16,139 nt of DNA. Origin: JAYGED01 sp046582565. Lineage in GTDB: Bacteria > Pseudomonadota > Alphaproteobacteria > JAAXGF01. This document shows positions 1 through 6,199 of this stretch, piece by piece (within the stretch, counting starts at the first letter, position 1; every line of letters starts with the position of its first letter). The DNA lies in the NCBI GenBank assembly GCA_046582565.1, contig JAYGED010000269.1, positions 1-16,139 on the forward strand, read 5' to 3'. The notes under the pieces were generated by a model. That model ran no database searches. It worked only from the letters and a program-made list of their open reading frames with translations, and was not told the DNA's origin. The translations under genes and the position numbers were made by a program.

Positions 1-1984
1 GCTTGCGCCGTTTGGCCCAGGCACCGATCAGGCGGTCGGCAATGATGGCGATGAATGCCACACAGACGCCCGCCACCAACCCACGACCGGTATCGGCGCT
101 TGCCAGTGCCGTGTACACTTCCTGACCCAGTTCGCGGGTTCCCACTAGGGCCGTAATGACTAGCATCGCCAGCGCCATCATGATGGTTTGGTTGATCCCC
201 AGCATGATTTCCGGCAGGGCAATAGGCATTTGGACTTTCCACAGCAACTGACGTCGGGTACAGCCCGCCTGGGTCGCCGCTTCCACCAGATGTGGCGGCA
301 CAAGTCGAATACCATGGTCCGTATAGCGAATGACCGGTACGATGGCATAGGCGATTATGGCCAGCATGGCGGCGAATTCACCGACGCGGAACAGCATGAC
401 GACGGGCATGAGATAAACGAAACTGGGCAGGGTTTGCAGTGTATCAATGATAACGCCCACAACCCTGTGCAGGCGCTCGTTTCGTGACGACGCGATACCG
501 ATAGGAATACCAATCAGGCATACGATCAATACTGAGATTCCGCACAGATAAACCGTGATCATGGCCTTGGGCCATAGTCCCACGACGGCAAGAAACACCG
601 TTAATCCGCCGGTCAATGATGCCAGCCGCCAACCACCCAGTTGATACCCCGCGAGGGCAACAATACCGACCACGCCAATCCAGGGCAGTGTCAGCAGGAA
701 GCGCTTGAACGGGATCATCAGATTGAGCAGCAGGAAGTTTTTGAATCCATCAATCTGATCAAAATAGTTAATGTTGATCCACTTCACCAGATCACCCCAA
801 AAGGTACCCGTGGATATCTTCAGAACATCAGGAACGGCGTCCATGGCAGGAATGAAAAGACCCAAAACCCAGGTAACGACAACCGTTGCCAGCGCGATCA
901 GGATATAGGGGTGGCGCTGGTACCAGTTTCCCAGCTCGGCACCGTGAACGGGTGGCGGGCGACGAGCGAGGGCCTGACTGACCCGGTCCATGGCAATCGC
1001 CAACACGGTAATGGCCAGACCGGCTTCGATGCCTTCGCCAATGCGCAGACGTTTCAGCGCCGTCAGAACATCAAACCCCAACCCGCCTGCGCCGATCATG
1101 GACGCGATGATCACCATGTTAAGCGATAACATGACGACCTGATTGACGCCCAGCATGAGCGTGTGCATGGCCGACGGCAATTGCACTTTCCACAGCAATT
1201 GCCGTTCCGTGCAGCCCGTCATACGACCGGCCTCAATCACCTCTTGCGGAACTTTCTGCAATGCCAGCATGGTTACCCGGACCATGGGGGCCATGGCATA
1301 GATAATGGTTGCGATCATGGCCGATACGGGGCTGAACCCGAACATGATCAGGATGGGAACCAGATAAGCAAATACCGGTACTGTCTGCATCAGATCAAGT
1401 ATCGGTACCAACACCAGTTCGAACTTTTTGGAGCGGAATCCGGCGATTCCCAACATCAATCCGCCGGCAACGCCGAATGGTACGGCTATGAAGATTGAGG
1501 ACAACGTCACCATGGCGCTGTCCCACTTATCAAAAATGGCCAGATAGAAAAGGCATCCACCCATCAGGGCTGCCAGTTTCCAGTCTTTGGCGTACCTTCC
1601 TAGCAGGACGCAGCCCACGATCATGGCTATCCATGAGACACGCGGAAATACCTCGACCGCGTAACTGCCCTGACCCGACAAAAACCCGGTGGACAGGAAG
1701 CTTTTGACAACGTTGTAGGGTTGTTCAATCAACCATGACAGAAACCGTGTCAGTTCCTTGAAGGTGAACAGTCCCAGATCAAAGCTGTTCATCAGCCATT
1801 TCACAAAATCGCTGAGCCAGATGCTAAACGGAATGATCAGAGATTTGGGATACTTGAATGCCCAGGGCACCCAGTCCTTGAGATAGTAAAGTGCCACAGT
1901 CGCCGCCAGCACACCCATCCAAGCCATGAGCCAGGGATTCAGGCGAATGCGGGTATTCTGTGTTGTGGAGAAAGCCGAGGCCAT
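1..1984 (-). CDS. proW: Fused double-domain glycine betaine/proline-type ABC permease (ProW-like), 3' end cut by window edge
   Basis: Integral-membrane part of a ProU/OpuA-type importer for quaternary amines. The frame is open for 661 codons from the ATG at 1984 to the left edge. It contains two ProW-like permease domains in tandem. Each has the cytoplasmic ATPase-contact (EAA-type) loop: residues about 257-272 (EVIEAGRMTGCTERQLLWKV) and about 576-593 (LVEAATQAGCTRRQLLWKV). Both loops are followed by the family's conserved N-Q helix and a G-x-x-L-G segment. Hydrophobic segments fill the rest; a long N-terminal stretch of about 130 residues precedes the first core domain. E. coli ProW has one domain of about 350 residues, so this is a pseudo-dimer in one chain. 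The last visible residues (WAKRRK) match the usual family C-terminus, so probably few codons are missing. The start lies 2 bases after the ATPase stop codon, indicating translational coupling. Substrate is not shown by the sequence: betaine, choline, proline betaine or ergothioneine are all possible. Confidence 0.92.
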   Translation of the reverse strand, partial: MASAFSTTQNTRIRLNPWLMAWMGVLAATVALYYLKDWVPWAFKYPKSLIIPFSIWLSDFVKWLMNSFDLGLFTFKELTRFLSWLIEQPYNVVKSFLSTGFLSGQGSYAVEVFPRVSWIAMIVGCVLLGRYAKDWKLAALMGGCLFYLAIFDKWDSAMVTLSSIFIAVPFGVAGGLMLGIAGFRSKKFELVLVPILDLMQTVPVFAYLVPILIMFGFSPVSAMIATIIYAMAPMVRVTMLALQKVPQEVIEAGRMTGCTERQLLWKVQLPSAMHTLMLGVNQVVMLSLNMVIIASMIGAGGLGFDVLTALKRLRIGEGIEAGLAITVLAIAMDRVSQALARRPPPVHGAELGNWYQRHPYILIALATVVVTWVLGLFIPAMDAVPDVLKISTGTFWGDLVKWININYFDQIDGFKNFLLLNLMIPFKRFLLTLPWIGVVGIVALAGYQLGGWRLASLTGGLTVFLAVVGLWPKAMITVYLCGISVLIVCLIGIPIGIASSRNERLHRVVGVIIDTLQTLPSFVYLMPVVMLFRVGEFAAMLAIIAYAIVPVIRYTDHGIRLVPPHLVEAATQAGCTRRQLLWKVQMPIALPEIMLGINQTIMMALAMLVITALVGTRELGQEVYTALASADTGRGLVAGVCVAFIAIIADRLIGAWAKRRK

Positions 1985-1986
1985 CT

Positions 1987-3012
1987 CTATTCCGCCGCAT
2001 CTGATAGCAAATCAATGACCGTTTCACGGGCCAACTCACCGATAATCTCACCTGACTCGTTTGTCACGGCAAACGCGCCGCCCTTTTCCATGTCGGCGGC
2101 CCGCGCGACAAGTTCTTCTATCAGGGCATCAGCGGTGGTGGTATCCGGATAGCTGTCCCGGCTTCTTGCCGTCATCACAGAACGGGCGCTAAGAACCTTG
2201 GCGCGGGGAATACCGCGGGTGAATTCACGCACGTAATCCGTGGCTGGTGACAGCACCAATTGCTCCGGCGTGCCAATCTGGACTATTTCTCCATCCTTCA
2301 TGATGGCGATGCGGTCGGCCAGGCGAATTGCTTCGTCGAAGTCGTGGGTAATAAAGACAATGGTTTTTTTAAGCACGCTCTGCAGGCGCAGGAACTCATC
2401 CTGCATCTCCCGGCGAATGAGCGGATCAAGGGCCGAGAACGGCTCATCCAGAAACCATACGTCGGGCTCGACTGCCAGGGATCGTGCGATCCCGACACGT
2501 TGTTGCTGTCCGCCCGACAGTTCGCGCGGGTAATAGCTATCACGGCCCTGCAGACCCACCAGTTTGATAATCTGCATCGCGCGCTCTTCGCGCGTAATGC
2601 GGTCTACGCCTTGAACTTCCAGAGGGAACGCCACATTGCCCAGAACTGTGCGGTGGGGCAGCAGTGCGAAATGCTGAAACACCATGCCCATTTTGTGGCG
2701 GCGCATCTGGGTCAGTTCTTGGTCACTGACTTTCATCAGATCCTGGCCATCGAACAGGACCTCGCCAAACGTTGGATCGATCAGACGGGTCAGGCAACGC
2801 ACCAGCGTCGATTTGCCCGATCCGGACAGGCCCATAATGATAAAAATCTCACCCTCATGAATATCCAGACAGGCATCACGCACAGCACCGATGTAGTTGC
2901 CGGATGATAATTCCTGCGGGGCCGGCGTTGCACCATCGGCAAACAACTTACTGGCACCCTGACCGAAGACCTTCCACACATGACGACACGAAAGTTTAAC
3001 GGACTGGTCCAT
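1987..3012 (-). CDS. proV: Glycine betaine/proline-type ABC transporter ATP-binding protein (ProV-like)
   Basis: ATPase of the importer, 341 residues, cytoplasmic. All ABC motifs are visible: Walker A GLSGSGKST (61-69), Q-loop Q113, signature LSGGQ (165-169), Walker B ending LDE (188-190), D-loop SALD (193-196), and switch His223 in ITHDFDEA. The N-terminal extension before the core (residues 1-50) and the phrase QHFALLPHRTVLGNVAFP are typical of ProV/OpuAA. A shortened CBS-like region (about 271-337) follows the core. In ProV/OpuA relatives paired CBS domains sense ionic strength; here it looks shorter than two full CBS repeats, so osmotic gating is uncertain. The start at 3012 has GGTGAG five bases upstream. 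It is second in the importer operon, 146 bases after the binding protein gene and 2 bases before the permease. Confidence 0.95.
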   Translation of the reverse strand: MDQSVKLSCRHVWKVFGQGASKLFADGATPAPQELSSGNYIGAVRDACLDIHEGEIFIIMGLSGSGKSTLVRCLTRLIDPTFGEVLFDGQDLMKVSDQELTQMRRHKMGMVFQHFALLPHRTVLGNVAFPLEVQGVDRITREERAMQIIKLVGLQGRDSYYPRELSGGQQQRVGIARSLAVEPDVWFLDEPFSALDPLIRREMQDEFLRLQSVLKKTIVFITHDFDEAIRLADRIAIMKDGEIVQIGTPEQLVLSPATDYVREFTRGIPRAKVLSARSVMTARSRDSYPDTTTADALIEELVARAADMEKGGAFAVTNESGEIIGELARETVIDLLSDAAE

Positions 3013-3109
3013 GTAATCTCACCGTTTAGAATGACCACAGTTATCCTGTGCGGAGGTCACAGCCGTGCCTCTGCTGGAAATCACAGATTAGCGAGAAAGG
3101 AAGGGGAAT

Positions 3110-3142
3110 TGAAGGGCAGCGGTCACAACCCACTACCCTTCA
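3110..3142 (-). terminator. Stem-loop between binding-protein and ATPase genes (attenuator or mRNA-stabilising hairpin)
   Basis: A 7-bp inverted repeat (TGAAGGG at 3110-3116, CCCTTCA at 3136-3142) with a 19-base loop. It can be lengthened by a further GGGG/CCCC pairing (3103-3106 with 3144-3147) across a small internal loop. In the minus-strand transcript it begins a few bases after the binding-protein stop codon and is followed by a pyrimidine-rich stretch, not a clean U run. Such hairpins after binding-protein genes commonly reduce read-through or protect the upstream mRNA, giving excess binding protein over membrane subunits. That role is inferred. Confidence 0.4.
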
Positions 3143-3158
3143 GCCCCACTTGAGAACG

Positions 3159-4115
3159 CTACTTGATCCAAGCGGACCAACGCGCCTCGTTTTTATTCAA
3201 CCAATCGGCAACGACATCATCAACCGACTTGCCATCCAAATCGACGGCAGCGACCATGCTGTTCATTTCCGCATCGGTCATTTCCATGGACCGGATGATT
3301 TTGTAAGCACCAGGCCATTTGGCTTCGCCGCCTGCCCAGCCAACTCTCTTGATCTCGCCAAAGGGCTTTCCGCAATCATAAGCCATGTCCGGATTGCTAC
3401 CCCAAGAGGGGTCATTGTAACACTCGTCCGTGTACTCGGGGAATTCAACCCATTCACCTTCATACTTGGCAGGCGCCCAATGGGGGGAATAAACCCACAA
3501 TACGATGGGGGCCTTGCGCTGGTAGGCAGCTTCTAGCTCGGCAAACATAGCCGCATCCGTGCCGGCATGAACAACTTCGAAATCGAGGCCAAGAGCCTCG
3601 ACACGTTCATCATCATAACCACCCCACGTTGAAGGCCCGCCAACATAGCGCCCTTTAGGGGCTGTTTCAGGAATCGAGAAGGCTTCGGCGCACTTATTCA
3701 AGGCTTTCCAATCGGGAAGCCCGGGGCAACGCTCTTTCATATAGAGCGGATACCACCACTCTTCCTTGGCCGACATGCCGGTTGATCCCAGATCAACCGT
3801 CTTGCCGGTGGCAAACGACTTAGCCATGATATTCTTGGCCGTTGTTTCCCAAATCTCGGGGGAGACATGTAAATCCCCGGCTTCCAGTCCGGCAAACTGG
3901 GCTATGTAATCGGCCTGCACCAGCTCGGTGTTGTACCCGGCCTTCTGCAAAATTTGCGCCATGATATTGGCTGACAGATACTGACCAGTCCAGTCGTGCA
4001 AGGTTATTTTGATGGGGTCCATGGACTCCACGGCAGCGTCAGCTTTTGCATGAAATCCGGCAAAAAGTCCGATAGCCGCAACCAGTCCAATTACAGAACG
4101 GGTAATCCGCTTCAT
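3159..4115 (-). CDS. proX: Periplasmic quaternary-amine (glycine betaine/proline type) substrate-binding protein, ProX/OpuAC family
   Basis: A 318-residue secreted binding protein, first gene of the importer operon. A Sec signal peptide is plain: positive start MKRITR, hydrophobic core (7-21), and a likely cleavage near AKADA (23-27). The mature protein has the OpuAC character: IKITLHDWTGQ near residue 36, WETTAKNIMAKS (89-100), EEWWYP (118-123), WVYSPHWAPAKY (207-218). Trp and Tyr residues at these sites (W42, W89, W120, W121, W164, W207, W213) are candidates for the aromatic cage that holds trimethylammonium groups in this family. Four cysteines (C130, C142, C232, C248) are spaced as two local pairs, suggesting two disulfides. 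The RBS (GGGAG) is nine bases before the ATG. Binding specificity cannot be read: glycine betaine is the default, but homologous systems bind choline, proline betaine and, in EgtUV, ergothioneine. Confidence 0.93.
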   Translation of the reverse strand: MKRITRSVIGLVAAIGLFAGFHAKADAAVESMDPIKITLHDWTGQYLSANIMAQILQKAGYNTELVQADYIAQFAGLEAGDLHVSPEIWETTAKNIMAKSFATGKTVDLGSTGMSAKEEWWYPLYMKERCPGLPDWKALNKCAEAFSIPETAPKGRYVGGPSTWGGYDDERVEALGLDFEVVHAGTDAAMFAELEAAYQRKAPIVLWVYSPHWAPAKYEGEWVEFPEYTDECYNDPSWGSNPDMAYDCGKPFGEIKRVGWAGGEAKWPGAYKIIRSMEMTDAEMNSMVAAVDLDGKSVDDVVADWLNKNEARWSAWIK

Positions 4116-4130
4116 GATATAGTCTCCCTG

Positions 4131-4172
4131 TTAAATTGGGGTGTCCGGGGAACCCTATTGCCCCCAATTTAA
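4131..4172 (-). promoter_or_regulatory. Perfect 11-bp hairpin in the binding-protein mRNA leader, next to the RBS
   Basis: TTAAATTGGGG (4131-4141) and CCCCAATTTAA (4162-4172) are exact inverted repeats around a 20-base loop. In the proX transcript the stem ends directly before the CAGGGAG Shine-Dalgarno region. It overlaps a further palindrome, AATTTAAATT (4166-4175). It could be an RNA switch for ribosome access, an mRNA stabiliser, or a DNA operator. There is no trailing U run, so a terminator is less likely. Confidence 0.55.
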
Positions 4173-4189
4173 ATTTCCCCAACACCCGG

Positions 4190-4219
4190 ATAATGCTGAT
4201 ATGTGCTGATCAGAGTCAA
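4190..4219 (-). promoter_or_regulatory. Putative sigma70-type promoter of the ABC importer operon
   Basis: On the minus strand TTGACT (4219-4214) is followed after 18 bases by CATTAT (4195-4190), five and four matches to the -35 and -10 consensus. Transcription would start near 4183 and give a leader of about 70 bases that carries the 11-bp hairpin. Prediction by eye. Confidence 0.45.
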
Positions 4220-4231
4220 CAATGAGCCGCC

Positions 4232-4379
4232 CGCCACCGCCCGAAGCGCGCCCCGAAGCCCACCCCCGAAGCCCGCCACCGCCCGAAGCTCGCCCTCAAA
4301 GCCCACCCTCAAAGCACGCCACCGCCCGAAGCCCACCCGCAAAGCCCATCCCCAAGGCCCGCCCTCACCAAGGCCTGCG
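4232..4379. repeat. GC-rich tandem repeat, three 42-43 bp units plus a partial fourth
   Basis: Three units start at 4232, 4274 and 4317, each opening with the identical 16-mer CGCCACCGCCCGAAGC and continuing with variants of a shorter CCxxAAGCCCACC-like subunit; a degraded partial copy starts near 4360. Period lengths of 42, 43 and 43 bases break the reading frame, so the repeat is unlikely to be selected as protein. The minus strand is rich in GGG runs and could form G-quadruplexes. It lies between the two divergent promoters of the importer and the ars operon; apart from these the gap 4116-4414 holds no gene I can support. Confidence 0.7.
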
Positions 4380-4416
4380 TTGACATTTCTCATTAATTCT
4401 ATATTTTTGGAAATAT
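4380..4416 (+). promoter_or_regulatory. ars operon promoter with overlapping candidate ArsR operator
   Basis: A perfect -35 TTGACA (4380-4385) is followed after 16 bases by TATTTT (4402-4407). An inverted repeat ATATTT-TTGG-AAATAT (4401-4416) covers the -10 element and runs into the arsR start codon, a good position for ArsR to block RNA polymerase. The predicted transcription start is almost at the ATG, so the mRNA would have a very short leader. The AT-rich element stands out sharply from the GC-rich repeat before it. Confidence 0.55.
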
Positions 4417-4843
4417 GGATTTTACGAATTCAGTCGAGGCGCTTTCGGCTTTGGCGCAGGATACGCGCCTGGCGGTATTTCGCCTGTTGGTGCGGGAAGG
4501 TGGCCAGCAGGGGCACGGTGAAAAGCCACGTGCTGCTCACGCCGGCGCCGGGGCTGGCGCCGAGTCTCGCGTGGGACTCAGCGCCGGGGTTATCGCCGCT
4601 CAGCTCAAGGTGCCGCCGGCAACATTATCGTTTCATCTCGCCAAGCTCGAACATGCCGGGCTGATCAAAGCCAAACGCGAGAGCCTCAATATTTTCTATA
4701 GTGCGGATCACGAAGGCATCCGATCGTTGCTCGCCTATCTTACCGAGGATTGTTGCCAGGGCCGGCCCGAGCTTTGTGGGGGTCGCTTGCCAGAGACGTT
4801 TGATTTGTCATCGCCGCAGAAATCGACCTTGATAACAAGATGA
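4415..4843 (+). CDS. arsR: ArsR-family arsenic-responsive repressor with an in-frame low-complexity insertion
   Basis: A winged-helix repressor that leaves its operator when As(III) binds; here it leads the arsenic operon. Residues 6-28 (SVEALSALAQDTRLAVFRLLVRE) are the ArsR N-terminal helices. LSAGVIAAQL and VPPATLSFHLAKLEHAGLI (about 55-84) form the DNA-reading helix-turn-helix, and the wing follows (KRESLNIFYS). The As-binding site is probably C113, C114 and C121 near the C-terminus. This resembles the C-terminal three-cysteine site known in Acidithiobacillus ArsR, not the CVC site of E. coli ArsR. Residues about 30-53 (Gly/Ala/His-rich) are extra compared with usual family members, where LVREG leads almost directly into LSAGE. 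The start has GGAA five bases upstream. The stop overlaps the arsC start by ATGA. Confidence 0.93.
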   Translation: MDFTNSVEALSALAQDTRLAVFRLLVREGGQQGHGEKPRAAHAGAGAGAESRVGLSAGVIAAQLKVPPATLSFHLAKLEHAGLIKAKRESLNIFYSADHEGIRSLLAYLTEDCCQGRPELCGGRLPETFDLSSPQKSTLITR

Positions 4844-5346
4844 GTTCATCGCCCCTCAATATCCTGTTTCTCTGCACCGGAAATTCATGCCGCAGCATCA
4901 TGGCCGAGAGCCTGATCGGCCGTTACGGCGCGGGGCGCTTTAGGAGCTATAGCGCAGGCAGTCATCCGGCGGGATCTGTCAATCCTCATACCCTGGCTCT
5001 GCTCGACAGGCTGGGGCAACCCAGCGACGGTTTGCGCAGCAAGAGCTGGCTTGAATACGGCGTAGAAAATGAACCCGGCCCTGTGGAAATGCAGATCGTG
5101 ATTACGGTTTGCGACAATGCCGCCGGTGAGGTCTGCCCGATCTGGCCCGGCCACCCCACAACCGCCCATTGGCCGTTTCGCGACCCTTTCGTCTTCAAGG
5201 GATCCTTTGAAGAGAAGGCGGCTGAATATGCCGCAGTCTACGGCGCCATGGAGATATCCATCATCGCCCTGGTCGCCTTGCCCCTCGAGACCTTGGATGA
5301 GGAGAGTTTGCGCGAGCGGCTTGCCGCGATTGGGAGAGCCACATGA
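4840..5346 (+). CDS. arsC: Arsenate reductase, low-molecular-weight phosphatase fold (thioredoxin-type ArsC)
   Basis: Reduces arsenate to arsenite in the cytosol, 168 residues. The phosphatase loop CTGNSCR (12-18) holds nucleophile C12 and R18. The redox pair C91 and C98 in CDNAAGEVC has the same seven-residue spacing as C82 and C89 of Staphylococcus aureus ArsC, so the full three-cysteine disulfide relay (C12, C91, C98) is present. The general-acid Asp is D115 in FRDP. These features separate it from ordinary tyrosine phosphatases and from the glutaredoxin-type E. coli ArsC. It overlaps arsR at the start and aqpS at the end by ATGA, giving strong translational coupling. The C-terminus is about 30 residues longer than the S. 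aureus enzyme, a helical tail seen in many proteobacterial members. Confidence 0.94.
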   Translation: MSSSPLNILFLCTGNSCRSIMAESLIGRYGAGRFRSYSAGSHPAGSVNPHTLALLDRLGQPSDGLRSKSWLEYGVENEPGPVEMQIVITVCDNAAGEVCPIWPGHPTTAHWPFRDPFVFKGSFEEKAAEYAAVYGAMEISIIALVALPLETLDEESLRERLAAIGRAT

Positions 5347-6017
5347 CGGGTTTCAATCTTTCGCGCCGTCTCGTTGCCGAAGGGCTGGGGACTGCCATTC
5401 TACTTGCAGCCATCGTCGGCTCGGGCATCATGGCGGAGCGATTGTCGGGCGGCAGTGAAGCCTTGGCCTTGCTCGCCAACATGGCCGCAACGGGTGCTAT
5501 CCTCGCGGTTCTCATCCTGATTTTCGGGCCGATATCGGGAGCGCATTTCAACCCAGCGGTGAGTCTGGTGTTTTATCTGCGCCGCGAAATTACGAAATCC
5601 CAGGGTCTGGCCTATGTGGCGGTACAGCTCGCCGGCGGGTTGGTCGGCGTCGCGCTGGCCCATGGCATGTTCGGTGAGCCCATCATTCAGGCCGCGGTGA
5701 AGGCCCGCCACGAACCGGGCATGTGGCTGGGCGAAGTCATCGCCACGGCGGGGCTCGCCATGACCATTCTCGGCTGCGTGCGCTGGCGACCGTCGGCGAC
5801 GCCCTATGCGGTCGGTCTGTTTATCTCGGCCGGCTACTGGTTCACGTCTTCGACCAGCTTCGCCAATCCGGCGGTAACCGTGGCGCGCAGCTTTACCGAT
5901 AGTTTCACAGGTATCCGCCTGGCTGACGCACCGGCCTTCATAGCGGCGCAGCTTATCGGCGCGGTTCTGGCCGCCTTGTTGTTTCGTTGGCTTGAGAAGG
6001 GCGAACTCGAAAGCTAG
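5343..6017 (+). CDS. aqpS: Aquaglyceroporin-family channel, probable arsenite efflux channel (AqpS-like)
   Basis: A 224-residue MIP-family channel in the inner membrane with six hydrophobic spans. Both half-helix motifs are intact: NPA at 70-72 (GAHFNPAVSL) and NPA at 175-177 (SFANPAVTVAR), with R182 as the probable selectivity-filter arginine, seven residues after the second Asn. The first loop preserves SGAH before NPA. No arsB or acr3 pump is in the operon. In Sinorhizobium meliloti a similar set (arsR-aqpS-arsC-arsH) removes arsenite through AqpS down its gradient after ArsC makes it from arsenate; the same role is inferred here. Its ATG overlaps the arsC stop codon. A hairpin follows shortly after its stop. 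Confidence 0.9.
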   Translation: MTGFNLSRRLVAEGLGTAILLAAIVGSGIMAERLSGGSEALALLANMAATGAILAVLILIFGPISGAHFNPAVSLVFYLRREITKSQGLAYVAVQLAGGLVGVALAHGMFGEPIIQAAVKARHEPGMWLGEVIATAGLAMTILGCVRWRPSATPYAVGLFISAGYWFTSSTSFANPAVTVARSFTDSFTGIRLADAPAFIAAQLIGAVLAALLFRWLEKGELES

Positions 6018-6030
6018 ATAAAAAGAATCT

Positions 6031-6046
6031 CCGCCGGGGCAGGCGG
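6031..6046 (+). terminator. Possible weak terminator hairpin after the ars operon
   Basis: CCGCC (6031-6035) pairs with GGCGG (6042-6046) around a six-base loop, 13 bases after the aqpS stop, followed by GGTTT. The stem is short and the T run is poor, so it is only a candidate. Confidence 0.3.
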
Positions 6047-6058
6047 GGTTTCGGGATT

Positions 6059-6119
6059 GTGATCTTATGGGTTAATAACTTCTCAGATGTTCTCAACTGA
6101 GAACGTGGTGATCATATGG
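6059..6119. repeat. Perfect inverted repeat inside a pair of near-identical direct repeats
   Basis: GTTCTCA-AC-TGAGAAC (6089-6104) is a 16-base perfect inverted repeat with a 2-base centre; another TTCTCA lies at 6080-6085. It sits between GTGATCTTATGG (6059-6070) and GTGATCATATGG (6108-6119), which match at 11 of 12 positions. The element lies in the convergent gap 6018-6199 between aqpS and the methyltransferase; I see no gene there. It could be a protein-binding site, a bidirectional terminator part, or an insertion scar. Confidence 0.5.
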
Positions 6120-6199
6120 TGTTTCTTTGTCGTGGCTATGAAAGCAATGTAAAATCGTATTACAGAAAAAGATCACATCATCATTCCGGCTTACAGGCC

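Noticed and set aside
188..1707. Several plus-strand frames over the left end
   Set aside because: They are opposite a continuous 661-codon permease frame with matching transmembrane and EAA-loop motifs that runs off the left edge.
1..4115. Naming the importer an ergothioneine transporter
   Set aside because: Betaine-type aromatic residues do not distinguish substrates, the binding protein is separate rather than fused to the permease as in EgtU, and the ars operon separates it from the lyase region.
4232..4379. CRISPR-like array
   Set aside because: Units are directly joined and degenerate, without unique spacers and without cas genes nearby.
4169..4393. Open frames through the GC-rich repeat on both strands
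   Set aside because: They arise from stop-poor repeat DNA with units of 42 and 43 bases that do not keep a reading frame; the ars promoter and importer promoter also lie here.
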